In this document: one piece after another, positions 36,657-48,604 of the stretch
Layout of the letters: each line of letters starts with the position of its first letter
Numbering within the stretch: position 1 is the stretch's first letter
Origin: Colwellia psychrerythraea 34H
GTDB lineage: Bacteria > Pseudomonadota > Gammaproteobacteria > Enterobacterales > Alteromonadaceae
Direction: 5' to 3'
Length of the DNA: 64,000 nt
Assembly (NCBI RefSeq): GCF_000012325.1
Contig: NC_003910.7
Location: 3,100,001-3,164,000 of the forward strand
Program-made: the position numbers and the translations under genes
Notes under the pieces: generated by a model
What the model saw: the letters and a program-made list of their open reading frames with translations, nothing else
The model's database searches: none
Told to the model about the DNA's origin: nothing

Positions 36657-38046
36657 AAAATTGATTTCCCTACTCACCTTCCTTGTTCTGATTTGTCAGC
36701 TAACGATAATACCAGTCGCGACAGCAGCACAAGATATAGAAGATTTAGTTAATCAAGGTAAGTTAACGATTAACTTGAAGGTTAATCGAAAAGAACAACA
36801 AATAGTCGGACAAGCTCTCATACTTGCGATCGAAGTATCGACAGTTCGATGGTTTGCAACAGGTAGCCAAATTCAACATTTCACCATGAAAAATGTCGTG
36901 ATGCAGGCAAACAATACGACAACAATAAATGGTAGCAAACGCATCAATGGTCAAACGTGGGCAACACAAACCCATGAAATCACCCTATATCCTTCGGTAT
37001 CTGGTACTTATCGAATTGAGCCGATTAATGTAGACATCTCCATTAATACTGAACACGATGGCATAGTCAGCGGCGAACTTAGTACCCAAGAAAGTAGTTT
37101 TACTATTGATTTGCCGAAAGCGCTTGAGGGTATTGAAAATTTCATCGTTTCGCCACAGGTAACGCTAATTGTTGACGGGCAGTTCGATGAAGAAAAGAAC
37201 TATGCGGTAGGAGAAGCCATCACGCAGACGATAACAATTACCGCCGATGACACACCAGCAATGATGATAAAGCCAATTAACTTGGTAGCGAATAATTTAG
37301 GAGCTACTGATCTAACACCGCATGATAAATCGACGGATAATAAGGTGGCGAGTAATAAAACCACGTTAGATGGAATCAGCATTTATCACAAACCTGCGCA
37401 AGTTTTTGATAAGTCTAATCGAGGTACGTTATTAGGTACTCGGGTAGAGTCTTTTACTTATATTTTTGAAAAGCCGGGACATTATTTAATCGATGAACAA
37501 GTTATCTACTGGTGGAATAGCCAAAGCAACACACTGGAGCGTTTGTTGATTCCATCATCCAAATGGACAGTTTCTGACGGGGCCTTAAGCAAAGTTAGTA
37601 CCGGTAATCCTTTAAAGTCATTTAATTTCACTATTAAAACAGTCATAAATTCAATCGTCATAATAGTGTTACTAATACTTATTTCGCTAGGGGTCACAAA
37701 GCGTCATTATTTATCCGCTTTATATAACAAGCTCACTAAACGCGAGCAAAGATTACTTCGTAGTAAATATTTAAATGCAGTAGCTGACAAAAATTACTTA
37801 ATAGCAACGCAATACCTCTATCAATATGCTTTATTAAAAAATAAGCAAACTTACGCAGCTGGTTGCGTGCAATCTTCTACATTAAATCAATTGGCTTTCA
37901 AAGAAAGTAACGCAGAAAACATACCGTTAAGCTTTTCTGTAAGCGATGCTAAGGTATTAATTAGTAAAATTGATGCTAGTACCTCTAAAAAAGAGGATGT
38001 AGCTAATTTTATTCCTAAAGAGCGAATCAACCTTAACAGTGATTAA
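36649..38046 (+). CDS. BatD-like protein
   Basis: A 465-residue protein with a signal peptide (residues 1-26, cleaved near ATAAQD), a large periplasmic part with beta-rich repeats (BatD/oxygen-tolerance domain), one membrane segment at about 330-350 (INSIVIIVLLILISLG) and a cytoplasmic tail of about 110 residues. The start is within AAAGGAGTTAATGATG; the second ATG (36649) has the better spacing. It closes the gene run and is followed by a terminator. The family name derives from Bacteroides aerotolerance, but that role is not shown here. Confidence 0.85.
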   Translation: MNKKLISLLTFLVLICQLTIIPVATAAQDIEDLVNQGKLTINLKVNRKEQQIVGQALILAIEVSTVRWFATGSQIQHFTMKNVVMQANNTTTINGSKRINGQTWATQTHEITLYPSVSGTYRIEPINVDISINTEHDGIVSGELSTQESSFTIDLPKALEGIENFIVSPQVTLIVDGQFDEEKNYAVGEAITQTITITADDTPAMMIKPINLVANNLGATDLTPHDKSTDNKVASNKTTLDGISIYHKPAQVFDKSNRGTLLGTRVESFTYIFEKPGHYLIDEQVIYWWNSQSNTLERLLIPSSKWTVSDGALSKVSTGNPLKSFNFTIKTVINSIVIIVLLILISLGVTKRHYLSALYNKLTKREQRLLRSKYLNAVADKNYLIATQYLYQYALLKNKQTYAAGCVQSSTLNQLAFKESNAENIPLSFSVSDAKVLISKIDASTSKKEDVANFIPKERINLNSD

Positions 38047-38114
38047 TACCATTAATCACTAATACTAAATTAATTAACCAGTGCTCCTTCACCTTTTAGT
38101 GTTATTTTATCCAT

Positions 38115-38153
38115 AAAAAACCCGTATTAGCTTTCACTAATACGGGTTTTATT
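38115..38153. terminator. Terminator between BatD and ihfA
   Basis: AAAACCCGTATTAG and CTAATACGGGTTTT form a perfect 14-bp stem with A and T runs on the flanks, usable from both sides. Confidence 0.88.
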
Positions 38154-38268
38154 ATTTTATTTCAGCAAGTACTGGTTCACCTACAGAATAAGGAAGTAAA
38201 AATGAATAATTAAATTATTCAGCTTAAATTAGCGAAATTAACATTCCTTATCTTAGTCGCTATATTTA

Positions 38269-38562
38269 TTAGTCACTATTTCCGTCTTCTACACGGCTTT
38301 TCAGTTTTTGGCCTGGTCTAAAGGTAACCACTTTACGGGCAGAAATTGGAATATCTTCACCCGTTTTTGGATTACGACCAGGGCGTTCGCTTTTAAGACG
38401 TAGGTCGAAATTGCCAAAACCTGAAAGCTTTACTTGATCACCGCTTTCTAAAGTTTCGCGAATTTCTTCAAAGAAGATTTCAACCATGTCTTTTGCGTCG
38501 CGCTTGCTCAGCCCAACTTTTTCAAATAAATGTTCTGCTACTTCTGCTTTGGTAAGCGCCAT
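38269..38562 (-). CDS. ihfA: Integration host factor subunit alpha
   Basis: IHF-alpha pairs with IHF-beta to bend DNA at specific sites in replication, recombination and sigma-54 transcription. The 97-residue length is standard. The DNA-binding arm [13 protein letters not shown] is complete, as is the N-terminal [21 protein letters not shown]. It follows pheT by only 3 bases, the usual pheS-pheT-ihfA operon. Confidence 0.98.
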   Translation of the reverse strand: MALTKAEVAEHLFEKVGLSKRDAKDMVEIFFEEIRETLESGDQVKLSGFGNFDLRLKSERPGRNPKTGEDIPISARKVVTFRPGQKLKSRVEDGNSD

Positions 38563-38565
38563 TGC

Positions 38566-40989
38566 TTAGTCCCTCAGTGATGCATTTAGTTCTGTTTTTA
38601 ATGTTGCAACAACTCTATCAATGACATCAGTGATGTCTTTTTCTTCAAGAGTTTTACTGGTATCTTGTAATACTAGGGCTATGGCTAGACTTTTAAAACC
38701 GTCATCAATGCCTTGACCTTTGTATACATCAAATAAGTTTAGATCAATTAAATAATTTCCGCCAACCTTTTCAATAAGTTGTAACACATTTTTTGCATCA
38801 ACATCCTCTTTTACTACTATTGCTAGGTCACGGCGATTGGCAGGAAAGCGAGATATATCGGTGGCTTCAGGGATTTTTTGCACTAAAACTTCAGACAATA
38901 ATAGTTCGAAAATTAATGTTCTACCGTTTAAGCCTAATTTTCTTTCTAATTCAGGGTGTAAGGTTCCAACACAACCGACAAAAACGCCATTTTTAGTAAT
39001 TTGCGCCGTTTGCCCTGGATGTAAAGCATCAACCTCAGCTTTTGAAAACTCATAACCTTGTGCATCACAAGTCAGTGCTAATAAAGCTTCAACATCACCT
39101 TTAATATCATAAAAGTCGGTTGCCGCTTTTTCCATGCTCCAATGTTCATCAACACGAAGACCACTAATAACACCTGCAATCATGTTTTGTTGACGAACAC
39201 CGTTTTCTGCACTTTCATCTGGAACAAAACGTAAGCCAGTTTCAAATAAACGAATGCGGCCTTGCTGACGATTTTGATTGTAAACCATCGACTGTAACAA
39301 ACCGGTCCATAAACTTAGACGCATTACCGACATTTCAGAAGAAATTGGATGTGGTAGCGTCATCACCTCTTGTCCTGGGTGCAATAAGGCTTGTACTTTC
39401 GGATCAACAAAACTGTAGGTGATCGCTTCTTGGTAATCACGATTTACTAATGTTTGTTTCAGATTTGATAAAGAAAGGTTAGCTTCTTTTTGCTCACACA
39501 TTTTCAAAGTAGCTTTTGGCGCAATATTTGGAATATTGTTATAGCCAAAAATACGTGCCACTTCTTCAATTAAATCAACTTCGATTTTAATATCAAAACG
39601 ATATGCTGGCACAATCACTTGCCATACTTTAGCTTCGCCTTCACCTGTAGTGGTTACAGTAAAACCAAGACGCGTAAGAATTTCACTCACTTGTGCATCT
39701 TCAATATGATGGCCAATGCGACTATCTAACATTTTACGACGTAAGTTTACGTCTTTTGTTTGTGGAATATCTGCATCAGATTTAGCTTCAACAACTGGGC
39801 CTGCTTGACCACCAACAATGCTTAGCAATAATTCAGTCGCTCGTTCTATTGCGTCATGCTGTAACGTTGGGTCTATACCACGCTCATAACGATGTGAAGA
39901 GTCTGTATGTAAGCCGTATTGACGCGCTTTACCTAAGATAGCTAACGGTGCAAAAAATGCACTTTCTAAAAATAGATCAGTGGTGTTATTGGTAACACCT
40001 GATTCAAGTCCACCAAAGATACCTGCCATGGCTAATGCTTTGTTCTCATCAGCAATAACTAAAGTACCTTCTTTTAACGTGACTTCGTTTTCATCTAATA
40101 ATGTTAATTTTTCGTCTTTATTTGCGAAACGTACATTGATACCGCCGTCTAGTTTGGCTAAATCAAAGGCATGCATTGGATGACCCAATTCAAGTAAGAT
40201 GTAATTAGTAACATCAACAACAGGGTCTATTGAACGTGTTCCACAACGACGAAGTTTTTCTACCATCCAAAGTGGCGTGGTTGCGTTAGGGTTAATACCC
40301 TTAATAACACGACCTAAATAACGAGGACATGCTTCATTAGCCTCAATATTAATGGTAATAACATCATCAATTGTTGGCGCTACAGCAGTAATTGTTGGTT
40401 CACTAACTTCTAAAGAGTTCAACACACCTACTTCACGAGCTAAACCTTTAAGGCCTAGACAGTCACCACGGTTAGCTGTTAAATCGACATCAATAGTAAC
40501 GTCATTCAAGTCTAAATATTCACGGACACATTGACCTAATGGCGCATCACTTGCTAATTCCATAATGCCATCTGAGTCATCAGCTAAACCAATTTCAGAT
40601 TCACTACACAACATACCAAAAGAAGGTACACCACGTAATTTTGCTTTCTTAATTTTAAAGTCGCCTGGTAATACTGCGCCGACCGTTGCCACTGCAACTT
40701 TTAAACCTAGACGACAGTTTTTAGCACCACAAACGATAGTAACTAACTCGCCTTTTTCTACCGTAGTAGAACTGTAATCGCCTAAACTAATTTTTGTTAC
40801 TTGCAACTTATCTGCATCAGGGTGTGGGCCACATTCAACCACTTCACCAATAACAACACCACTAAATTCGCCTGCTACCGGATCAACACCGTCAACCTCT
40901 AAGCCAGCCATTGTTATTTGATGCGCTAAATCATCCGAAGAAAGTGCAGGATTAACCCATTCACGTAACCAAGATTCACTAAATTTCAT
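38566..40989 (-). CDS. pheT: Phenylalanyl-tRNA synthetase beta subunit
   Basis: The beta subunit of the alpha2-beta2 enzyme, 807 residues. The N-terminal tRNA-binding (OB) domain is at about residues 40-150, followed by the B3/B4 editing region (about 210-385), B5 (400-475), the catalytic-like core and the C-terminal anticodon-binding FDX-ACB domain (about 710-805, starting [14 protein letters not shown]). Length and order match gammaproteobacterial PheT. It follows pheS by 11 bases. Confidence 0.98.
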   Translation of the reverse strand: MKFSESWLREWVNPALSSDDLAHQITMAGLEVDGVDPVAGEFSGVVIGEVVECGPHPDADKLQVTKISLGDYSSTTVEKGELVTIVCGAKNCRLGLKVAVATVGAVLPGDFKIKKAKLRGVPSFGMLCSESEIGLADDSDGIMELASDAPLGQCVREYLDLNDVTIDVDLTANRGDCLGLKGLAREVGVLNSLEVSEPTITAVAPTIDDVITINIEANEACPRYLGRVIKGINPNATTPLWMVEKLRRCGTRSIDPVVDVTNYILLELGHPMHAFDLAKLDGGINVRFANKDEKLTLLDENEVTLKEGTLVIADENKALAMAGIFGGLESGVTNNTTDLFLESAFFAPLAILGKARQYGLHTDSSHRYERGIDPTLQHDAIERATELLLSIVGGQAGPVVEAKSDADIPQTKDVNLRRKMLDSRIGHHIEDAQVSEILTRLGFTVTTTGEGEAKVWQVIVPAYRFDIKIEVDLIEEVARIFGYNNIPNIAPKATLKMCEQKEANLSLSNLKQTLVNRDYQEAITYSFVDPKVQALLHPGQEVMTLPHPISSEMSVMRLSLWTGLLQSMVYNQNRQQGRIRLFETGLRFVPDESAENGVRQQNMIAGVISGLRVDEHWSMEKAATDFYDIKGDVEALLALTCDAQGYEFSKAEVDALHPGQTAQITKNGVFVGCVGTLHPELERKLGLNGRTLIFELLLSEVLVQKIPEATDISRFPANRRDLAIVVKEDVDAKNVLQLIEKVGGNYLIDLNLFDVYKGQGIDDGFKSLAIALVLQDTSKTLEEKDITDVIDRVVATLKTELNASLRD

Positions 40990-41000
40990 TATGAGTTTTC

Positions 41001-42351
<1,351 letters not shown>

Positions 42352-42585
42352 TTATTGCTCTTTTGCTTCGCTTTCACGTTTAACTAAAAGAAAGGTTAGA
42401 TACATTTTTGTCGGTAAAGAAAATACCAAACCAAAGGCAATACACATAGCACTAATAATAATGCCTGTTACGCCGAGTGACTCCATATAATCACTAAATG
42501 AGTGTAAATAAATCCCTAGCAGAATCAGAGATATTCCAATGCAAATAGAAATTTTTAATAGTAGAACTAAGCGTTGCTCTGACAT
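42352..42585 (-). CDS. Small membrane protein
   Basis: A 77-residue protein with two hydrophobic segments (about 7-27 and 38-68) and a short charged tail (KRESEAKEQ). No family is recognised. It stands alone between pheS and the YdiJ-like gene. Confidence 0.6.
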   Translation of the reverse strand: MSEQRLVLLLKISICIGISLILLGIYLHSFSDYMESLGVTGIIISAMCIAFGLVFSLPTKMYLTFLLVKRESEAKEQ

Positions 42586-42699
42586 AAATCACTCTGCAAA
42601 ACGTTAAAATAATATAAATATAATATATCAACATTAAACATCAGCACTTATTGAGCAAGATCATTGTCTTGTCCAATAAGTGCATTAATTTTCTGACTT

Positions 42700-45600
42700 T
42701 TAGCTTAAAGAATCCAAGATGGCCGCTACAGGATGTCTGGCTTTTAAATCACTAAAACGTTTCACTTGTGATCGACAAGAAAACCCAGTTGCTAATACTT
42801 GTTCACTCGCTAGCGTTTCTAACTTCGCCTGCCAGCTTAATTCAAATAAACCTTTCGAATTATCTAAGTTAGTTTTTTCATGCCCGTAAGTGCCTGCCAT
42901 GCCACAACAACCAACACTGACTTTTTCTAAGGCTAAACCGAAGTGTTCAAAAATTGATTGCCATTCATTTTCACTGTTCACTAAAGCTGTTTTCTCGGTG
43001 CAATGAGAGAAGAGTTTAAATGCCTGAGCTTTTGAGTGCTCTGTTGAGCTAAATGCCCCTTTAAAAGCCGTATCTTCTTTAATAAAAGTTAATAACCATT
43101 CATGAGCCAGTAATACCGAAAAATCACCACGTTTTTCTTGCAAGGTTTTCGCGTATTCATCGCGATAACACAAGACCATCGAAGCATCCATTCCCAACAT
43201 TGGAATATCGAGTGCCGCTAGTTGATTTAAAAAGTCACTGCTTGATTTTGCTGTTTTAGCAAATCGCGCTAAAAACCCTTTAACATGTTGCGCTTTACCA
43301 TTTGGTTTAAAAGGTAATAAAATCGGCTCTAAACCCAATTTTTTAATCAAGCTCATCATACTTTCTACCGTAGTAGCATCATAAAATGAGGTAAAAGGAT
43401 CTTGTACTATCAGTACATAACCTTTGCGTTGCTGCGTGGTTAACCGCTGTAATTTAGTTAAATCAAAACCAGAGAAGCCTGCTTTTTTCACTTGTTTTTT
43501 TAAGGTAGGCACTGATAATAATGGCGTATTAACATAACCAATAGTTTTGGCTGATAACTTGTCATAGAGCTTAGTGTTAAGTACCGCATTAACGATTTTA
43601 GGTGCTTTAGCCATTAACGGCGCAAGTATCTCCACGTTAGCGACAAGGTGATCTTTTAATGGTCTGGCATAACGAGAGTAATATATATTAATAAACCGTG
43701 ACCTAAAATCGGGTACATCGACTTTAATAGGACATTGGCTTGCACACGCTTTACACGCTAAACAACCTTGCATTGCCTCCATTACTTCATGAGAGAAGTC
43801 ACCATTACCATTTTCATCTTGTTGTGGTTTACTAATAAAATTAAGTCGAAGTTTATCAGCAGCATTCGTTAGTATCTCTTTAACCGACCAGATGCTTTTC
43901 GATGTATTAATGTTGTCTTCAAGTTTTAGAATATCAACGCCCTGCTTCTCTAATAAACGCAACCATTCACGCATTAAACCAGCGCGTCCTTTAGGAGAGT
44001 GACGTCTATCTCGAGTAATTTTACTCGACGGACACATTGGGCTATCGGCATCATAGTTAAAACACAAACCATTGCCGTTACAATCCATAGCGGCAGTAAA
44101 TGACTCTTTAACCGTCACAGGGATTTGTCTATCATAAAAACCGCGCTTGGTATCATCAACGCTCACCAATTGCTCGCTTGAGTCAAATGGTGTGCAAATT
44201 TTACCTGGGTTCATTCTATTAAGCGGGTCAAACGCTGCTTTGATTTTTCTTAGCTCGTTAAACAGGTGTTCACCAAAAAATTCAGGGCCATATTCACTGC
44301 GATAGCCCTTACCGTGTTCACCCCACATTAGACCACCATATTTAGCGGTTAGTTTAACGACTTTATCAGAGATGGTACGTAATAACTTTTCTTGCTCAGG
44401 ATCGCACATATCAAGGGCTGGGCGTACATGTAATACCCCCGCATCGACATGGCCAAACATGCCATAATTTAACTCGTAACCATCAAGTAGTGCACGAAAC
44501 TCACCAATAAAATCAGCAAGATTTTCTGGTGGTACGGCGGTATCTTCAGCAAAGGCTAACGGTTTTTGACTGCCTTCAGTTTTACCCAACAAACCAACCG
44601 CTTTTTTACGCATGGCATAAATTTTGTTAATACTGGCAAGGTCTGAAGTCACTTGATAACCAATGACGCCACGACTTTCTGATGACTTATCTAATGAACC
44701 ATCTTTGCTAATTAAAACATCAAGGCCTGAGGTGAGCTGTGCAACCTGAGCGGCTAAGCCTTCAATGCTATCGCCGTTATATTCAACAACATTAATGCCA
44801 TCCATCACTTTTCCTGGCACATCAGTGATTAAGTCACTGACACTGTGCCAAACAATATCTTGTTTCGCGAGATTTAATACCCTTGAATCTATCGTTTCTA
44901 CTGACGTTGCCTTGGCTTCAACGAGCGAAGGAGAGTGACGAAGTGCGGAATCAAAACTATCGTATTTGATATTAATGAGTGTTTTAGCAACACGAATAGG
45001 ATTAATGTTTAGCTTTGCTTCGCAAACAAATGCCAATGAACCTTCTGAGCCAGTGATCAAGCGTGATAAATCAACGCCAATAATGTCACCATCATCATTT
45101 GTTTTTAATACGTTCTCTAAATCATACCCCGTTAAAAAACGATTTAATCGTGGAAATGTCTTTAACACTAATTCGCGATTTTCAATACATGAGTCAAGCA
45201 CTTGCGCCATTATCCTTGCATGAGAAGTCGCGTGTGATGTTGAATGAGAGATCGTATGAGTTTGGGTTTGACTTTCGCCCTCAACAGTACTTTTCTGAGC
45301 TAAGTTTTGAGCTTGCGCTAATGTCATTGGCTCAGTATTTAAGACCTCACCATTAGCAAGTACCGACGTTAGTGCTAAAACATGATTAGACGTTTTTCCA
45401 TAAACTAACGAGCCTTGCCCAGAAGCATCGGTATTGATCATACCGCCAACAGTGGCTCGATTCGAGGTGGATAAATCAGGAGCAAAGAAAAAGCCATGGG
45501 GACGTAGAAAATCATTAAGCTGATCTTTAACCACACCCGCTTCGACACGTACCCACTTTTCCTCAACATTAATCTCTAATACTTTATTCATGTATTTAGA

Positions 45601-45909
45601 TAAATCAACCACAACACCTGGTGTTAAACTTTGCCCGTTGGTACCGGTACCGCCACCACGTGCACTGAATTTAATACTCAGATATTGCTCATTACTTGCT
45701 GTTGTAGCCAGTAAAACAATATCGGATTGAGTACGTGGTTGAATAACCAATTGTGGCAACTGCTGGTAAATGCTGTTGTCGGTTGCGACTGATAGTCTCG
45801 CGCTGTAACTGGCATTAATATCACCAGTAAAGTTTTTATTTTTTAATGAACTAATAAAATCATTATATAAAGGAGGAAGATGATTTTGATGACTAATATG
45901 GGGAAGCAT
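42700..45909 (-). CDS. ydiJ: YdiJ-type FAD/Fe-S dehydrogenase (D-2-hydroxyacid oxidising)
   Basis: A 1069-residue two-part flavoenzyme. The N-terminal half has the PCMH-type FAD-binding domain (about residues 50-290; SARGGGTGTNGQSLTPGVV, GGMINTDASGQGS) and the FAD-oxidase C-terminal domain (to about 590). The second half has a Cys-rich iron-sulfur region (CLACKACASQCPIKVD, about 680) and a C-terminal domain with GCCGMAGTYGHE. The layout and length are those of YdiJ, reported in E. coli to act on D-2-hydroxyglutarate; substrate here is by family only. It is a single gene with a long AT-rich upstream region. Confidence 0.88.
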   Translation of the reverse strand: MLPHISHQNHLPPLYNDFISSLKNKNFTGDINASYSARLSVATDNSIYQQLPQLVIQPRTQSDIVLLATTASNEQYLSIKFSARGGGTGTNGQSLTPGVVVDLSKYMNKVLEINVEEKWVRVEAGVVKDQLNDFLRPHGFFFAPDLSTSNRATVGGMINTDASGQGSLVYGKTSNHVLALTSVLANGEVLNTEPMTLAQAQNLAQKSTVEGESQTQTHTISHSTSHATSHARIMAQVLDSCIENRELVLKTFPRLNRFLTGYDLENVLKTNDDGDIIGVDLSRLITGSEGSLAFVCEAKLNINPIRVAKTLINIKYDSFDSALRHSPSLVEAKATSVETIDSRVLNLAKQDIVWHSVSDLITDVPGKVMDGINVVEYNGDSIEGLAAQVAQLTSGLDVLISKDGSLDKSSESRGVIGYQVTSDLASINKIYAMRKKAVGLLGKTEGSQKPLAFAEDTAVPPENLADFIGEFRALLDGYELNYGMFGHVDAGVLHVRPALDMCDPEQEKLLRTISDKVVKLTAKYGGLMWGEHGKGYRSEYGPEFFGEHLFNELRKIKAAFDPLNRMNPGKICTPFDSSEQLVSVDDTKRGFYDRQIPVTVKESFTAAMDCNGNGLCFNYDADSPMCPSSKITRDRRHSPKGRAGLMREWLRLLEKQGVDILKLEDNINTSKSIWSVKEILTNAADKLRLNFISKPQQDENGNGDFSHEVMEAMQGCLACKACASQCPIKVDVPDFRSRFINIYYSRYARPLKDHLVANVEILAPLMAKAPKIVNAVLNTKLYDKLSAKTIGYVNTPLLSVPTLKKQVKKAGFSGFDLTKLQRLTTQQRKGYVLIVQDPFTSFYDATTVESMMSLIKKLGLEPILLPFKPNGKAQHVKGFLARFAKTAKSSSDFLNQLAALDIPMLGMDASMVLCYRDEYAKTLQEKRGDFSVLLAHEWLLTFIKEDTAFKGAFSSTEHSKAQAFKLFSHCTEKTALVNSENEWQSIFEHFGLALEKVSVGCCGMAGTYGHEKTNLDNSKGLFELSWQAKLETLASEQVLATGFSCRSQVKRFSDLKARHPVAAILDSLS

Positions 45910-46027
45910 AACGACTTAACTTTTCTTTTAAACAGGACAATGCTTCGAGTATATCATGTTGAAAATGAATTTTTACTGCATTAAAAGGCAAATATTCAAT
46001 AATATCACTGAAAAATGAATATTTATT

Positions 46028-46337
46028 TATACCCGTTACCAATCAAGATGCAGGTTTCAGAGTGCTTGAACAATTTCAATTCAAGGCGCTGTGATGAAAT
46101 AATGGTTGTTCAGGAGAATATGCTCCTGCATTCTCTAATAACACCATCCATGTAGCGCCATTATAAATCACAGTAGCGATTAAGTGATGTTGCTCAAGCG
46201 CCTCTTCGATGGGTTTAAAATCATTTTATACGGCGTTAAATAATCAAACCATAGAATGACTATGCTTAAATTATCTTCCTTGCCTAAAGTGATTTTAATT
46301 CCCACTGAAATCCTACACTTTGAATGGTGACGGGTAT
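46028..46337. repeat. MITE-like repeat, copy 1
   Basis: About 310 bp beginning TATACCCGTTACCAATCAAG and ending GAATGGTGACGGGTATA, imperfect inverted ends of the same family as 54639-55060. Internal blocks match that copy: AGAGTGCTTGA, GGCGCTGTGATGAAATAATGG, AAGTGATGTTGCTCAA and TCGATGGGTTTAAAA. No transposase is encoded. The rest of 45910-46744 shows no gene. Confidence 0.7.
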
Positions 46338-46744
46338 ATAAGACTAAATGAACACTTCTGTTAATTCAGCAATGATCATGATTCAAAAAATTATTACACC
46401 AACCTTTGAGCAATAAGTAGAAGAGATAGATAATTCTCTACCTAAGTCTTTTGACGCATCTTGAATATCAGCCACCATTTCCTGTAAAAAATTGATCTTA
46501 AAGTAGGTGTTTTCAGTAAAATTTAATGAGTAATAATAAATTTTTGGATGAAATGCCTAAGTTAACACGATCGCTATTTTTACCAATGTCTGTGTTTTTC
46601 CCCCTCAAAGGTAAGTAATTTTGATTGAAGTACTATTCAATTAATTGAATTAATATCACAAAAAAATAAAAACATTGAAAGAAAAAGGCTTGAAAGGCTA
46701 TCTATATGCCCAATCGTACTATTAAAAATTTAAGAGAATTGAAC

Positions 46745-47203
46745 ATGAACATGATCATTAAAAATTTTACCGCATTCACCTTTATGAGTTGTTTGTTGTT
46801 ATTTACCGCAAGTGCCCATGCTGAATCAGAAATATATACAGAGTATTTCAGTGATCTTGCCGTTTCGGGTTACGACTCAGTCGCTTATTTCGAACAAGGT
46901 AAGCCAGTAAAAGGAGATAGCGACTATAGCTTTGAATACAAAAAAGCAACTTGGCAGTTTAGCTCTCAAGCCCATTTGGCACTTTTTAAAGCGAATCCAG
47001 AAAAATATGCGCCACAATACGGTGGTTATTGCGCTTGGGCTGCTGCAGATGGCCGTACAGCCAGTGGTGATCCTCTACAGTGGACAATAATTGATAATAA
47101 ACTTTACTTAAACTATAACGCTGCAGTTAAAGAAGATTGGTTAAAAGACGCTGAAAAATTCATTATTGAAGCCGATAATAACTGGCCTGAACTTTTAAAA
47201 TAA
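46745..47203 (+). CDS. YHS domain protein
   Basis: A 152-residue exported protein with a signal peptide (residues 1-27, cleaved near AHAES). The mature part is a YHS-type domain: GYDSVAYFEQGKPVKGDSDYSF then KYAPQYGGYCAWAAADG. YHS domains are linked to metal-handling proteins; the Cys in GGYCAWA may bind a ligand. The ATG at 46745 is chosen because the signal peptide begins there; the frame is open from 46706. First gene of a seven-gene rightward run. Confidence 0.82.
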   Translation: MNMIIKNFTAFTFMSCLLLFTASAHAESEIYTEYFSDLAVSGYDSVAYFEQGKPVKGDSDYSFEYKKATWQFSSQAHLALFKANPEKYAPQYGGYCAWAAADGRTASGDPLQWTIIDNKLYLNYNAAVKEDWLKDAEKFIIEADNNWPELLK

Positions 47204-47229
47204 CCGCCTAATAGAGAAAGAGAATAATT

Positions 47230-47733
47230 ATGAAAAATCGTATTATCCCCATTTTTAGTTGGGTCGTTGTCGCATGGACTTGTAAGGTATTTTTATCTTC
47301 ATTGCCATATAAATTTTCTGGTCATCCCGATACCCAACATATATTCGGTACCATAGGTGTATGGATGCAAGAAACAATAAATCCTGGCCTTGGCCAATGG
47401 TTTGTCGGCCATGGCGCTGTCGCTGTTGGCATATTCGAACTGACTGCATCGTTATTATTGTTATCTCCGATTGCCTTTTGGGCAGTAAAAAAACTCAATT
47501 TAGTAAAAAATGTACCATCACGCGCATTGATTCATACCCTTGGCGGCTTGTTGTCCGCTGGTGTCATGGCGGGTGCAATGTTTTTTCACTTAGTAACACC
47601 ATTAGGTATTGAAGTATTGCACAACGGCGTAAGCGACGGTGGTTCACTGTTTTATGCGGCAGTATCTATATTTATTGTAGGGCTTATTTCAGCAGCCCTA
47701 AATGGCGCCATTGTACGTAGTCAATATAATTAA
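47230..47733 (+). CDS. Small membrane protein (DoxX-like topology)
   Basis: A 167-residue protein with four hydrophobic segments (about 8-25, 57-80, 97-120 and 135-160). The general layout resembles DoxX-type quinol-related proteins but I see no decisive motif. AGAGAAAGAG lies upstream of the ATG. It is 26 bp after the YHS gene and 25 bp before the first ATP-grasp gene. Confidence 0.65.
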   Translation: MKNRIIPIFSWVVVAWTCKVFLSSLPYKFSGHPDTQHIFGTIGVWMQETINPGLGQWFVGHGAVAVGIFELTASLLLLSPIAFWAVKKLNLVKNVPSRALIHTLGGLLSAGVMAGAMFFHLVTPLGIEVLHNGVSDGGSLFYAAVSIFIVGLISAALNGAIVRSQYN

Positions 47734-47758
47734 CCAACAACTAAGGCTGTGTAGGTAG

Positions 47759-48604
47759 ATGATTATTCGAATATTACTTATTTTAAGCTACGTCGTATCA
47801 TGCATTCGATTGTGCGTTAAACCTTGGTATTACTTTCGATTAAACGCCCCTTACTTCAATGAAAGTAAGGGACTATTTTCTAAATTAGATATCGATCGTT
47901 TGATCCCTAATCAGTGGCGCGTGGAGCAATGGGTGGATGACGGCACGCGCGAGCCAACGGAATTTCCTGTATTTGTTAAACCCGAATGGGGTCAAAATTC
48001 ACGAGGGATATCTCGTGCTGACAACTTAATGCAAATTCAGCAATTACGCCTGCAACGCAAGGCAAGCAACATGCGTTATTTGGTTCAAGAGGCAGCGCGT
48101 GGTGCGATTGAATTTGAAATATTCACCATTGCCAACCATCAAGATTTAGCCAAACACGCGGTGTTATCGGTTACACAGGTGAATAATACAAGTTCAGATA
48201 AATTCCCTATCAATGGGATTTATAACAAAACAACGCAATACCATGACATAACGCCAAAATTGTCTCGCGAGCAGCTTGAAAAAATATCTCAACACGCGAG
48301 CGCCATTGGTAAATTTAAAATTTCTCGACTGGGTGTTCGTGCAAACTCAATAGCAGCGTTAGTGGCTGGGGATTTTGAGGTAATAGAAATTAACTTATTC
48401 GTGCCAATGCCGCTCGTTTTATTGTGTCAGCAGCGCCGAACGATTGACAACATACGTTTTGTTTTTAACGCCATGTACGCACTGGCAAATGTCACTAAAC
48501 AAATCCATAAAAATCAGCCTCATAAGGCAATATTTTTCAGAAAACTAGGGTTGATGCGTCAACATACCATAAAAGAAAATGAGGTTGGCAATGAAAGCCA
48601 TTAA
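47759..48604 (+). CDS. ATP-grasp family protein 1
   Basis: A 281-residue protein of the ATP-grasp fold. A hydrophobic N-terminal segment (residues 3-22) is followed by PVFVKPEWGQNSRGISRADN (ATP-contacting Lys), RYLVQEAARGAIEFEIFTI and, near residue 220, FEVIEINLFVP with the E-x-N metal-binding pair. ATP-grasp ligases join a carboxylate to an amine via an acyl-phosphate. The order matches D-Ala-D-Ala-ligase-like and related ligases but with no close family I can name. The next gene is a second ATP-grasp and the two overlap by 14 bases. Confidence 0.72.
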   Translation: MIIRILLILSYVVSCIRLCVKPWYYFRLNAPYFNESKGLFSKLDIDRLIPNQWRVEQWVDDGTREPTEFPVFVKPEWGQNSRGISRADNLMQIQQLRLQRKASNMRYLVQEAARGAIEFEIFTIANHQDLAKHAVLSVTQVNNTSSDKFPINGIYNKTTQYHDITPKLSREQLEKISQHASAIGKFKISRLGVRANSIAALVAGDFEVIEINLFVPMPLVLLCQQRRTIDNIRFVFNAMYALANVTKQIHKNQPHKAIFFRKLGLMRQHTIKENEVGNESH

